From assembly GCA_039817385.1 (NCBI GenBank), contig JBCBVY010000003.1:248001-312000 (forward strand): 64,000 nt of DNA, given 5' to 3'. The position numbers and the translations under genes are program-made. Origin of the DNA: JBCBCP01 sp039817385 (GTDB taxonomy: Bacteria > Pseudomonadota > Alphaproteobacteria > Rhodobacterales > Rhodobacteraceae). Positions 1 through 9,146 of the stretch are shown here, one piece after another. The notes under the pieces were generated by a model, which was not told the DNA's origin, made no database searches, and was given only the letters and a program-made list of their open reading frames with translations. The stretch's first letter is position 1, and the number at the start of each line of letters is the position of its first letter.

Positions 1-1
1 C

Positions 2-232
2 GCGCAGTTCCTCGCTGACGAGAAGAAGAAGGGCCGCTGGAAGCCGACCGCCGGTTTCATCGCGGGCCGCACCGCCCCTCCGGGCCGCCGCATGGGCCAC
101 GCGGGCGCGATCGTCGCCGGCGGCAAGGGCGGCGCCGAGGACAAGATCGAAGCGATGAAGTCCGCAGGGATCGTGGTGGCCGATAGCCCTGCGACGCTGG
201 GCGAAGCGGTGCTTGAGGCGATCAAAGGGTGA
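2..232 (+). CDS. sucD: succinyl-CoA synthetase alpha subunit, C-terminal fragment
   Basis: This is the 3' end of the ADP/GDP-forming succinyl-CoA ligase alpha subunit, which makes succinate and ATP/GTP from succinyl-CoA in the TCA cycle. The visible 76 residues run from AQFLADEKKKG to the TGA at 230-232. They contain MGHAGAIVAGGKGG, where the His matches the family's phosphorylated active-site histidine. The gene starts left of the window. Its position upstream of sucA-sucB-lpdA is the usual TCA cluster of Rhodobacterales. Identification is by motif and context. Confidence 0.95.
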   Translation, partial: AQFLADEKKKGRWKPTAGFIAGRTAPPGRRMGHAGAIVAGGKGGAEDKIEAMKSAGIVVADSPATLGEAVLEAIKG

Positions 233-240
233 GGACCGAT

Positions 241-354
241 CCACGCATAAGCGTGGCGACCATGCCGGGGGCATGGTCGAGGCCCGAACGCGCGGAGCGC
301 CGGGACAGCCGCGATCCGCACATATGTGCGGCAAACGCTCCGGGGGAGCGTTTG
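241..354. repeat. cluster of four perfect inverted repeats after sucD
   Basis: Four separate perfect inverted repeats follow the sucD stop within 114 bp. They are 241-256 (6-bp arms, ATAA loop), 258-278 (9-bp arms GACCATGCC, GGG loop), 316-331 (16-bp uninterrupted palindrome centred on CATATG) and 332-354 (10-bp arms CAAACGCTCC, GGG loop). None is followed by a T-run, so a simple intrinsic terminator is not obvious. They may act as an RNA-processing or mRNA-stabilising block that sets the sucD:sucA ratio; that role is inference. Confidence 0.8.
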
Positions 355-552
355 TGCGGCAAACGCGCGAAGCGCCAGCTGTGCCGCCGGTCTGTTGCTT
401 TTGTTTTGTGCGCCGTTTTGGCCTCGGGCTGCGTGGCCCGGGCTGCCGTCAAGACCGCTGGAACGGTTGCAAGCACCGCGGTGAGTGTCACCGGCGGGGT
501 GGTGTGCACCGCCGTTGACCTCGCCACGCCCGATCCAAGGTGCAAGCAGTGA
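352..552 (+). CDS. possible small lipoprotein between sucD and sucA
   Basis: This short open frame ends at the TAG at 550-552 region and encodes a basic N-terminus, a hydrophobic stretch (SVAFVLCAVLASGC), then an Ala/Val/Thr-rich tail. LASGC resembles a lipobox, although the -3 residue is Ala. The frame stays open upstream, so the start is uncertain. A TTG at 352 (66 aa) has GGGGGAG just upstream, while ATG 262 would give 97 aa with an Arg-rich, poorly protein-like leader made by the hairpin cluster. I favour the TTG. I recognise no family. It could be a non-coding stretch, although the secretion-signal pattern argues for a real protein. Confidence 0.45.
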   Translation: MCGKRAKRQLCRRSVAFVLCAVLASGCVARAAVKTAGTVASTAVSVTGGVVCTAVDLATPDPRCKQ

Positions 553-812
553 CCGGTGCAGGATCACAGCGGCGGGCGCGCCTGCGCTTGGGCGTGAGCG
601 GCATGCCCGCTCAGGCCCGCGGTGCGAACGTGCCCAGCACCGCCTGCGCCGCGGCCATCACATGGGAGCGCGATGCTTCACAAGGCGTCGATATCCCAGC
701 CAATGCTAAAATTCTGGCTTTCGCCGGACTTATCGCGAATTGGTAGGTCCATTTTTATTCATCCGCTTCCCGCTTTCGATGGCGTGGTTCAGCTAAAGAC
801 AAGGTTAGCCAA
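553..812. other. intergenic region upstream of sucA
   Basis: About 260 bp without a credible gene. The left part is G+C rich with no clear motif. The last ~130 bp are more A+T rich and are the likely place for a sucA promoter, but I see no convincing -35/-10 pair. AAGG near 801 lies upstream of the sucA ATG and may serve as a weak ribosome-binding site. Confidence 0.4.
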
Positions 813-3779
813 ATGACCGATCAATCCCCGAACGACCAGTTCCACGCCTCCAGCTTCATGCAGGGGCACAATGCGGAATACCTTGAACAGATGTATGCCC
901 GCTATGCGTCCGACCCCAATGCGGTTGATGAGGCTTGGGCGGAGTTCTTCAAGGCGCTTGGGGATGACGGGATGCAGGTCAAGGCAGAGGCGGAGGGGCC
1001 GTCCTGGGCGCGGGCCGACTGGCCGCCGATGCCAGGTGATGACGTCACCCAAGCGCTGACGGGCGAGTGGGCCGCGCCGGTGGAGGCGAAGGCCGCCGCC
1101 AAAAAGATCGCGGCCAAGGCCGCCGAGAAGGGCGTGGAGGTCTCCGACGACGCGATCAAGCGGGCGGTACTGGATTCCATCCGCGCGCTGATGCTGATCC
1201 GGGCCTACCGGATCCGGGGCCACCTGATTGCGGACATTGACCCGCTGGGCATGCGCGACCAGACCCCGCATCCGGAGCTTGATCCGGCGTCCTATGGTTT
1301 CACCGCCGCAGATATGGACCGGCCGATCTTTATCGATCAGGTGCTGGGGCTTCAGATCGCCTCCATGCGGCAGATCGTGGACATCGTGAAGCGCACCTAT
1401 TGCGGCACCTTCGCGCTGCAGTACATGCACATCTCCGATCCCGAACAGGCCGGTTGGCTAAAGGAACGGATCGAGGGACTGGGCAAGGAAATTCAGTTCA
1501 CCCGCGAGGGCCGCAAGGCGATCCTGAACAAGATGGTCGAGGCCGAAGGGTTCGAGAAGTTCTTGCACGTCAAGTATACCGGCACCAAGCGCTTCGGCCT
1601 TGATGGCGGCGAAAGCCTGATCCCCGCGATGGAGCAGATCATCAAGCGCGGCGGTGCGCTCGGGGTGAAGGAGATCGTGATCGGGATGCCCCACCGGGGC
1701 CGCCTGAACATCCTCGCCAACGTGATGGCCAAGCCCTACCGGGCGATCTTTAACGAATTCCAGGGCGGCAGCTTCAAACCAGAGGATGTAGACGGCTCTG
1801 GCGACGTGAAATATCACCTCGGCGCCTCGTCGGACCGCGAATTTGACGGCAACAGCGTGCACCTGTCGCTGACCGCGAACCCGTCGCACCTTGAGGCCGT
1901 GAACCCGGTGGTTCTGGGCAAGGCGCGCGCCAAGCAGGACCAGCTGAACGATGCCGAGCGGATCGCGGTCATGCCGATCCTGCTGCATGGCGATGCGGCC
2001 TTTGCAGGCCAGGGCGTTGTGGCCGAATGCTTTGCCCTGTCGGGTCTGCGCGGGCACAAGACGGGCGGCACGATGCATATCGTGGTGAACAACCAGATCG
2101 GCTTTACCACCGCACCGCATTTCAGCCGCTCCAGCCCCTACCCCACCGACAACGCACTGGTGGTGGAGGCGCCGATCTTCCACGTGAACGGCGACGACCC
2201 GGAGGCCGTGGTGCACGCCGCCAAGGTCGCAACCGAGTTCCGCCAGAAGTTCAAAAAAGACGTCGTGATCGACATCTTCTGCTACCGCCGGTTCGGGCAT
2301 AACGAGGGCGATGAGCCCATGTTCACCAACCCGGTGATGTACAAGAAAATCAAGAAGCAGAAGACAACGCTGACCCTTTATACCGAGCGTCTTGTGGCCG
2401 ATGACCTGATCCCCGAGGGCGAGATCGAGGATATGAAGGCCGCCTTCCAGATCAAGATGAACGACGAGTTCGAGGCCGGGAAGGACTACAAGCCGAATAA
2501 GGCCGATTGGCTGGATGGCAAATGGTCCCACCTTGAGCGCCGCGATGGCGAATATGAGCGTGGCCAGACCGCAATTCCGGCTGAAACGATGGCCGAGGTC
2601 GGGGGCGCGCTGACATCCACGCCCGAGGGCTTCCCCCTGCACCGGACCGTGCAGCGGCTGATGGAGTCCAAAAAGACGATGTTCGCCGAGGGCAGGGGGT
2701 TTGACTGGGCCACGGCGGAGGCGCTCGCCTTCGGCTCTCTGCTGACCGAGGGCTACAAGGTGCGCCTTGCGGGGCAAGACAGCACGCGCGGCACGTTCAG
2801 CCAGCGCCATTCGGGCCTCGTGAACCAGGAAACCGAAGAGCGGTACTACCCGCTCAACAACATCCGCCCAGGACAGGCGCAGTACGAGGTCATCGACAGC
2901 GCGCTGTCCGAATACGCGGTGCTGGGCTTTGAATATGGCTATTCGCTCGCGGAGCCGAACGCGCTGACCATGTGGGAGGCGCAGTTTGGCGATTTTGCCA
3001 ACGGCGCCCAGATCATGTTCGACCAGTTCATCAGCTCGGGCGAATCCAAGTGGCTGCGCATGTCCGGTCTCGTCTGTCTGCTGCCGCATGGCTATGAAGG
3101 CCAGGGGCCGGAGCATAGCTCGGCGCGGCTTGAGCGGTTCCTGCAAATGTGCGGCCAGGACAACTGGATTGTCGCCAACTGCTCCACGCCCGCAAACTAC
3201 TTCCACATCCTGCGCCGCCAGCTGCACCGGGATTTCCGCAAGCCGCTGATCCTGATGACGCCCAAGTCGCTTCTGCGCCACAAGCTGGCCGTCTCGAAGG
3301 CGGAGGAGTTCACGGATGGCTCGTCCTTCCACCGCGTCCTCTGGGACGACGCGCAGCAGGGCAATTCCGACACGACGCTGGCGGCAGATGACAAGATCAA
3401 GCGCGTCGTGATGTGTTCAGGCAAGGTCTATTACGACCTGCTCGAAGAGCGCGATGCACGCGGCATCGACGACGTGTACCTACTCAGGATCGAGCAGTTT
3501 TACCCCTTCCCGGCGATCAGCCTTGTCAAGGAGCTGGAGCGTTTCCCGCAGGCCGAAATGGTCTGGTGCCAGGAAGAGCCCAAGAACCAGGGCGCCTGGA
3601 CCTTCATTGAGCCGAACATCGAATGGGTGCTGGGCCGGATTGATGCCGCCCATAAGCGTCCCGTTTACGTCGGCCGCGCCACCAGTGCCTCGCCCGCAAC
3701 GGGCCTGTCCAGCCAACACAAAGCACAACAAGAGGCGCTCGTGAACGACGCGCTCACCATCGAAGGAAACAAGAAATGA
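813..3779 (+). CDS. sucA: 2-oxoglutarate dehydrogenase E1 component
   Basis: Encodes the 988-residue thiamine-diphosphate-dependent E1 subunit, which decarboxylates 2-oxoglutarate and transfers the succinyl group to lipoyl-E2. The N-terminus (SSFMQGHNAEYLEQMYARY) is the E2-binding and entry segment typical of SucA. The middle shows the ThDP-binding region with GDAAFAGQGVVAE and NNQIGFTT, and the transketolase-like C-terminal half includes LPHGYEGQGPEHSSARLERF. It is slightly longer than the ~930 residues of E. coli because of an Ala/Lys-rich insertion near residues 90-110. The stop overlaps the sucB start by four bases (ATGA), so the two are translationally coupled. Confidence 0.98.
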   Translation: MTDQSPNDQFHASSFMQGHNAEYLEQMYARYASDPNAVDEAWAEFFKALGDDGMQVKAEAEGPSWARADWPPMPGDDVTQALTGEWAAPVEAKAAAKKIAAKAAEKGVEVSDDAIKRAVLDSIRALMLIRAYRIRGHLIADIDPLGMRDQTPHPELDPASYGFTAADMDRPIFIDQVLGLQIASMRQIVDIVKRTYCGTFALQYMHISDPEQAGWLKERIEGLGKEIQFTREGRKAILNKMVEAEGFEKFLHVKYTGTKRFGLDGGESLIPAMEQIIKRGGALGVKEIVIGMPHRGRLNILANVMAKPYRAIFNEFQGGSFKPEDVDGSGDVKYHLGASSDREFDGNSVHLSLTANPSHLEAVNPVVLGKARAKQDQLNDAERIAVMPILLHGDAAFAGQGVVAECFALSGLRGHKTGGTMHIVVNNQIGFTTAPHFSRSSPYPTDNALVVEAPIFHVNGDDPEAVVHAAKVATEFRQKFKKDVVIDIFCYRRFGHNEGDEPMFTNPVMYKKIKKQKTTLTLYTERLVADDLIPEGEIEDMKAAFQIKMNDEFEAGKDYKPNKADWLDGKWSHLERRDGEYERGQTAIPAETMAEVGGALTSTPEGFPLHRTVQRLMESKKTMFAEGRGFDWATAEALAFGSLLTEGYKVRLAGQDSTRGTFSQRHSGLVNQETEERYYPLNNIRPGQAQYEVIDSALSEYAVLGFEYGYSLAEPNALTMWEAQFGDFANGAQIMFDQFISSGESKWLRMSGLVCLLPHGYEGQGPEHSSARLERFLQMCGQDNWIVANCSTPANYFHILRRQLHRDFRKPLILMTPKSLLRHKLAVSKAEEFTDGSSFHRVLWDDAQQGNSDTTLAADDKIKRVVMCSGKVYYDLLEERDARGIDDVYLLRIEQFYPFPAISLVKELERFPQAEMVWCQEEPKNQGAWTFIEPNIEWVLGRIDAAHKRPVYVGRATSASPATGLSSQHKAQQEALVNDALTIEGNKK

Positions 3780-5272
3780 CGACCGAAGTGCGCGTGCCCA
3801 CACTGGGCGAATCCGTGACCGAAGCGACCGTGGCGACCTGGTTCAAGAAGCCCGGCGACGCGGTAGCGGTCGACGAAATGCTGTGCGAGCTGGAGACCGA
3901 CAAGGTAACCGTCGAGGTGCCCAGCCCCGTGGCTGGCACCCTCGCCGATATCATCGCCGCGGAAGGCGAAACCGTGGGCGTTGATGCGCTTCTGGCCAAT
4001 ATCTCCGAAGGCGGCGAGGCCACGGCGGCCCCGGCGGCCGCAGCCCCGGCAGAGGCGCCTGCCGCCTCCGCTGGCGGGTCGGTTGACGTGATGGTGCCGA
4101 CGCTGGGTGAGAGCGTGACCGAAGCGACCGTTTCCACATGGTTCAAGGCCGTGGGCGACGCGGTCGCGCAGGACGAAATGCTGTGCGAGCTGGAGACCGA
4201 TAAGGTCTCCGTCGAGGTGCCTGCCCCTGCTGCGGGCGTGCTGGCCGAGATCACCGCGCCGGAAGGCACCACGGTGGATGCGTCGGCCAAGCTGGCGGTG
4301 ATCTCTTCCGATGGCAGCGCAGCCGCTCCGGCCCCGGCAGCGGCGCCTGCTGCGGCACCTGCACCCTCCGCGGGCGGCAAAGACGTCGAGGACGCTCCCA
4401 GCGCCAAGAAGGCAATGGCCGAGGCGGGCATCAACCGCGATCAGGTCACCGGCTCGGGCCGCGATGGCCGCGTGATGAAAGACGATGTGGCCAAGGCCGT
4501 CGCTGCCGCCTCCGCCGCACCGGCCCCCGCCGCAGCGGCTGCCCCGCGCGCCCCGGTGCCCGCAGATGATGCGGCGCGCGAAGAGCGGGTGAAGATGACC
4601 CGCCTGCGCCAGACCATAGCCCGCCGCCTCAAGGACGCGCAGAACACCGCCGCGATCCTGACCACCTATAACGAGGTGGATATGACGGAGACGATGGCGC
4701 TGCGGAAGGAATACAAGGACCTGTTTGAGAAGAAGCACGGCGTGCGCCTCGGCTTCATGTCCTTCTTCACCAAGGCCTGCGTGCACGCGCTGAAAGAGGT
4801 GCCCGAGGTCAACGCAGAGATTGACGGGACAGACATCGTCTACAAGAACTTCGTGCACATGGGCATCGCGGCGGGCACCCCGCAGGGCCTCGTCGTGCCG
4901 GTGATCCGCGACGCGCACGCGATGAGCTTTGCACAGATCGAGGCGGCCATTGCCGAAAAAGGCGCCCGCGCCCGCGACGGCAAGCTCTCGATGGCCGAAA
5001 TGCAGGGCGGCACATTCACGATCTCCAACGGCGGCGTCTACGGCTCGCTCATGTCCTCGCCCATCCTGAACCCCCCGCAATCCGGCATCCTCGGCATGCA
5101 CAAGATCCAGGACCGCCCGATGGTGATCGGCGGCGAGATCAAGATCCGCCCGATGATGTACCTGGCGCTAAGCTACGACCACCGCATCGTCGACGGCAAA
5201 GGCGCGGTGACGTTCCTGGTGCGTGTGAAGGAAGCGCTGGAGGATCCGCGGCGGTTGCTGATGGACCTCTGA
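3776..5272 (+). CDS. sucB: dihydrolipoyllysine succinyltransferase (E2), two lipoyl domains
   Basis: A 498-residue E2 of the 2-oxoglutarate dehydrogenase complex. Two successive lipoyl domains are visible, residues about 1-78 and 102-180, each with the lipoylation context ELETDKV. Pro/Ala-rich linkers separate them. A peripheral-subunit binding domain follows (PSAKKAMAEAGI to GRDGRVMKDDV, about 205-240), then the catalytic acyltransferase domain ending in YDHRIVDGKGA with the active-site His and Asp. E. coli SucB (about 405 aa) has only one lipoyl domain, so the extra length is a tandem duplication; the two domains are also nearly identical in nucleotide sequence over stretches. The ATG overlaps the sucA stop. 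Confidence 0.97.
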   Translation: MTTEVRVPTLGESVTEATVATWFKKPGDAVAVDEMLCELETDKVTVEVPSPVAGTLADIIAAEGETVGVDALLANISEGGEATAAPAAAAPAEAPAASAGGSVDVMVPTLGESVTEATVSTWFKAVGDAVAQDEMLCELETDKVSVEVPAPAAGVLAEITAPEGTTVDASAKLAVISSDGSAAAPAPAAAPAAAPAPSAGGKDVEDAPSAKKAMAEAGINRDQVTGSGRDGRVMKDDVAKAVAAASAAPAPAAAAAPRAPVPADDAAREERVKMTRLRQTIARRLKDAQNTAAILTTYNEVDMTETMALRKEYKDLFEKKHGVRLGFMSFFTKACVHALKEVPEVNAEIDGTDIVYKNFVHMGIAAGTPQGLVVPVIRDAHAMSFAQIEAAIAEKGARARDGKLSMAEMQGGTFTISNGGVYGSLMSSPILNPPQSGILGMHKIQDRPMVIGGEIKIRPMMYLALSYDHRIVDGKGAVTFLVRVKEALEDPRRLLMDL

Positions 5273-5279
5273 CCCAAGT

Positions 5280-5307
5280 GTAGGATGGGCAAAATTGCCC
5301 ATCCTAC
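5280..5307. repeat. dispersed palindrome (GGATGGGCAA type), copy 1
   Basis: A perfect inverted repeat with 13-bp arms GTAGGATGGGCAA and a 2-base centre lies just after the sucB stop. Two related copies are at 16501-16524 and 52353-52376, both also at gene ends. It can form a strong hairpin and may end or protect the sucAB transcript, but it lacks a clear T-run. The recurrence shows it is a repeat family. Confidence 0.85.
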
Positions 5308-5321
5308 CCATAAGGCTGACG

Positions 5322-5732
5322 ATGACCCCTGAACTCACCGCCCTCACCCTCGCCGCTCTGTTGCAGGTCGTTCAGTTCGTCCTGATGTCGATCCCGGCCA
5401 ATCTTGAGCTTGGCCCGGCCCGCACCCTGACCCCGCGCGACAAAGGCGGGTTGGAGGAACAGTTGAGCCTGCGCACCGCCCGCCTTTACCGCGCGCTGAA
5501 CAACCACTTTGAGGGCCTGATCCTCTTCACCATTGCTTGCGTCACCGTCACGCTCGGCGAGGCATCCACCTCCTTCACTGCCGCCTGCGCCTACATCTAC
5601 CTCGCCGCGCGCGTCCTCTACATCCCCGCCTACTACTTCGGCTGGGTGCCGTGGCGCTCCGTCATCTGGGCCACAGGCTTCACCGCAACAACGCTCATGC
5701 TGCTCGCCGCGCTCTTATCTTCTCTGTTCTAG
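5322..5732 (+). CDS. MAPEG family membrane protein
   Basis: A 136-residue protein with four predicted membrane helices. Residues 1-25 form the first hydrophobic helix, followed by a polar loop with the family-typical pattern ARLYRALNNHFEGL, then helices covering about 65-90, 93-115 and 118-136. MAPEG proteins include microsomal glutathione S-transferases and many bacterial members of unknown substrate. I chose the ATG at 5322 because the upstream in-frame TTG at 5295 lies inside the palindromic repeat. Its position between sucB and lpdA is a recurring arrangement in this group; whether it has a metabolic link to the complex is unknown. Confidence 0.85.
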   Translation: MTPELTALTLAALLQVVQFVLMSIPANLELGPARTLTPRDKGGLEEQLSLRTARLYRALNNHFEGLILFTIACVTVTLGEASTSFTAACAYIYLAARVLYIPAYYFGWVPWRSVIWATGFTATTLMLLAALLSSLF

Positions 5733-5746
5733 AAAATCCCGGGGGT

Positions 5747-5764
5747 CTGGGGGCTGGCCCCCAG
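5747..5764. terminator. GC-rich hairpin before lpdA
   Basis: CTGGGGGC-TG-GCCCCCAG forms an 8-bp perfect hairpin between the MAPEG gene and lpdA. It sits in a GGGGG/CCCCC-type intergenic motif similar to other repeats in this window. No T-run follows, so attenuation or transcript protection is as likely as termination. Confidence 0.5.
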
Positions 5765-5791
5765 TCCGACCCAAACAAAAGGACCAACAAA

Positions 5792-7180
<1,389 letters not shown>

Positions 7181-7187
7181 CGCGGCG

Positions 7188-7265
7188 GGCTTTCCGAACG
7201 CGGAAAGCCTTCCCCGCACTGCGATCAACCATGAGGCCCCGTTTTCCGCGTCCGGAAAACGGGGC
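7188..7265. terminator. two hairpins between convergent lpdA and tetR genes
   Basis: Hairpin one is 7188-7209 (GGCTTTCCG arms, AACG loop). Hairpin two is 7236-7265 (13-bp perfect arms starting GCCCCGTTTTCCG, 4-base loop). Both share a TTTCCG...CGGAAA core, so they look like related elements. They lie between convergent genes, and the second reaches the stop codon of the regulator, so a bidirectional termination role is likely. Confidence 0.7.
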
Positions 7266-7840
7266 TAGGCGGGTGTGAGCCACGCGTCCAGGTAGGTGCG
7301 CAGCCGCGCGTCTCGGCTTTGTTCCTGGTGCAGGGCGCAAAAGGTCAGCGCCATTGCCTGCATCGCGAAGGCTTGCAACCCTTCGGCCATCAATTCGGCC
7401 GGGATATCGCGCCGAAACCCATCTGCTGTGAACCATTTGGTTGTCACCGCAAGGTAGCGACCAAAGCTCAGGGAAATCGGGCCAATCTCTGTTACCGCGG
7501 CCGCGCCTGAATAGCGCAGGATGATGTCGATCACGTAGCGCTCGGACGTCATGGCGTCATGCAGCGGGGCGAGCGCGGCAATCACACCCGCGGTATCGCG
7601 CGGTGCCGGGGCCTCGGCCAGCGCGTCCAGCAGTTGATGCAGTCGCGCGCCAATCAAGTGATCCATCAGCAAATCCTTGTCGCGGAAATGGGCAAAAAAC
7701 GTGCCCTTCGCGACGCCCGCGCGGCTGACGATGTCTTCGATTCGCATCGCCTCATAGCCGTTCTCCGCCGCAAGCTCCGTTGCAACGGCAAGCAAACGCG
7801 CGCGGGTCTCAAGGGTTCGCTTCTGAATTTTTCGCGCCAT
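7265..7840 (-). CDS. TetR/AcrR family transcriptional regulator
   Basis: A 191-residue repressor-type protein. The N-terminal 60 residues form the TetR helix-turn-helix, with TRARLLAVATELAAENGYEAMRIEDIVSRAGVAKGTFFAHFRDKDLL in short segments matching the family's conserved pattern. The rest is the ligand and dimerisation domain, which I cannot assign to a ligand. It is divergent from a flavodoxin-fold quinone reductase, and three copies of a TGACCGCGGTCA-like palindrome lie between the two start codons. It therefore probably represses itself and the reductase gene and responds to an electrophile or quinone; the inducer is inference. Confidence 0.92.
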   Translation of the reverse strand: MARKIQKRTLETRARLLAVATELAAENGYEAMRIEDIVSRAGVAKGTFFAHFRDKDLLMDHLIGARLHQLLDALAEAPAPRDTAGVIAALAPLHDAMTSERYVIDIILRYSGAAAVTEIGPISLSFGRYLAVTTKWFTADGFRRDIPAELMAEGLQAFAMQAMALTFCALHQEQSRDARLRTYLDAWLTPA

Positions 7841-7862
7841 GTCAGGACTATAGGAGATATTT

Positions 7863-7924
7863 TGACCGCGGTCAAATTTATATTGACTACGGTCATTTTT
7901 TGAAGGATTTAATGACCGTGGTCA
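7863..7924. promoter_or_regulatory. three operator-like palindromes for the TetR regulator
   Basis: Three 12-bp sites lie in the 109-bp divergent gap: TGACCGCGGTCA at 7863-7874 (embedded in a 16-bp perfect palindrome 7861-7876), TGACTACGGTCA at 7884-7895 and TGACCGTGGTCA at 7913-7924. Start-to-start spacings are 21 and 29 bp. Several begin with TTGAC, so they may overlap -35 elements. Direct sequence evidence for repetition is strong; binding by the adjacent TetR protein is inference. Confidence 0.85.
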
Positions 7925-7949
7925 ATTTTATCCCGGAAAGGAAAATCTC

Positions 7950-8543
7950 ATGACACCCAAACGCATTTTCATCCTGAACGGTCATCCCGGTGAGACGTCC
8001 CTCAGCCGCGCGCTGGCGGAGCGCTATGCGGATGCGGCCCGCGCGGCGGGGCACGAGGTGCGCATCGCCCATCTGAGCGATCTCGCGTTCGACATGGATT
8101 ACGGGCAAGGCGGCTATGCCAATGCCAAGCCGCTTGAGCCGTCACTAGAGGATGTGCTGGGCCAGATCGAATGGTGTTCGCACATGGTCATGACCGCGCC
8201 CTTATGGTGGGGCGGGCTGCCGGCCAAGCTGAAGGGGCTGTTTGACCGGGCGCTGCTGCCCGGGCGGGCCTTTGACACGCGCAACCTGAACTTTTTCGGG
8301 ATGCCCAAGGGGATGCTTGGCGGGCGCTCGGCGCGGGTGATCATGACCTCGGACACCCCGCGCTGGTTCCTGCGGTTTGCCTATGACAGCGCGATCCTGC
8401 ACCAGCTGCGCGGCCAGATCTTCGGCTTTTGCGGGGTCCGGCCCATGCGCACAACCTGGCTGGCGGGTGCATCGCATCCCAAGGCGCAGGCCGTGGCGAA
8501 GTGGTTCACGCAGATGGACCGGTTGGGCGCGAAAGGCGCCTAG
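7950..8543 (+). CDS. flavodoxin-fold NAD(P)H:quinone oxidoreductase-like protein
   Basis: A 197-residue protein of the Flavodoxin_2 family (NQO1/MdaB/KefF relatives), which carry FMN or FAD and reduce quinones or similar electrophiles. The N-terminus KRIFILNGHPGETSLSRALAE is the phosphate-binding loop of the fold, and the APLWWGGLPAKLKGLFDR segment is the conserved flavin-binding loop. The ATG at 7950 follows GGAAAGGAAAA. It is divergent from the TetR gene and ends directly against the convergent PPOX gene with no gap. Control by the TetR operators suggests an inducible detoxification role. Confidence 0.85.
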   Translation: MTPKRIFILNGHPGETSLSRALAERYADAARAAGHEVRIAHLSDLAFDMDYGQGGYANAKPLEPSLEDVLGQIEWCSHMVMTAPLWWGGLPAKLKGLFDRALLPGRAFDTRNLNFFGMPKGMLGGRSARVIMTSDTPRWFLRFAYDSAILHQLRGQIFGFCGVRPMRTTWLAGASHPKAQAVAKWFTQMDRLGAKGA

Positions 8544-9146
8544 CTACCACATGGTCTTGGCGGCGCGGGCGGCCCAGGCGTCATCATACGGCGCGCCGCC
8601 CTCTTCGCCGCTGGAGGCTTCGGCCAGCAATGCGCCAACTGTTGGCAGGCCTGCGGCATCATCCCGGCCCCAAAGGCCGGCGCGGATCGTCGCGCGGGCG
8701 CATTGGGTGTAGATCTCACCAATGGTGATCACGATGACAGAGCGGGGGTGCCGCCCATCAACCTCAAACCGGCCCGTCATGTCGGGGTCGGTTGTCACCA
8801 CGCCGGTCCCATTCAGCCGCACCACCCTGTTCGATCCCGGCACCATGAACATCAGCGACAGCCGCCCATCCGCCACGATATTGCGCAGGCTGTCCATCCG
8901 GTTGTTCCCGCGCCAGTCGGGCATCAGCAGCGTCCGCGCGTCCAGCGGCGTGACCACCGGGCCGTCATCGCCGCGCGGGCTGCCATCGGTCCCGTCCGGG
9001 CCCACAGTCGTCAGGACACAGTAGCGCGACGCGGCGATCCACTTGGCGTAGAGCGGGGTCAGCCTGTGCACCACCTTGCGCAAACTGGCCGCCCCGGGCG
9101 TGCCGTAGATATGCTCCAGCTCTGCAATGTCCTTAATGATCTGCAT
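8544..9146 (-). CDS. PPOX-type FMN-binding flavoprotein
   Basis: A 200-residue pyridoxamine 5'-phosphate oxidase-fold protein, close to the MSMEG_1061-type subgroup as I recall it. Recognisable stretches are the central beta barrel (YCVLTTVGPDGTDGSPRGDD, ARTLLMPDWRGNNRMDSLRNI) and the C-terminal IGEIYTQCARATIRAGLW. Such proteins bind FMN; the substrate is unknown. Its start overlaps the end of plsC by 14 bases, so it is the last gene of the ftsE-ftsX-plsC operon. Its stop abuts the stop of the convergent quinone reductase. Confidence 0.85.
   Translation of the reverse strand: MQIIKDIAELEHIYGTPGAASLRKVVHRLTPLYAKWIAASRYCVLTTVGPDGTDGSPRGDDGPVVTPLDARTLLMPDWRGNNRMDSLRNIVADGRLSLMFMVPGSNRVVRLNGTGVVTTDPDMTGRFEVDGRHPRSVIVITIGEIYTQCARATIRAGLWGRDDAAGLPTVGALLAEASSGEEGGAPYDDAWAARAAKTMW

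Noticed and set aside
1458..3332. A 624-codon open frame opposite sucA
   Set aside because: Complementary shadow of a well-supported gene, with no motif.
3665..5101. A 478-codon open frame opposite sucB
   Set aside because: Rich in His, Arg and Gly with no protein-like pattern; sucB on the other strand is a clear E2 enzyme.
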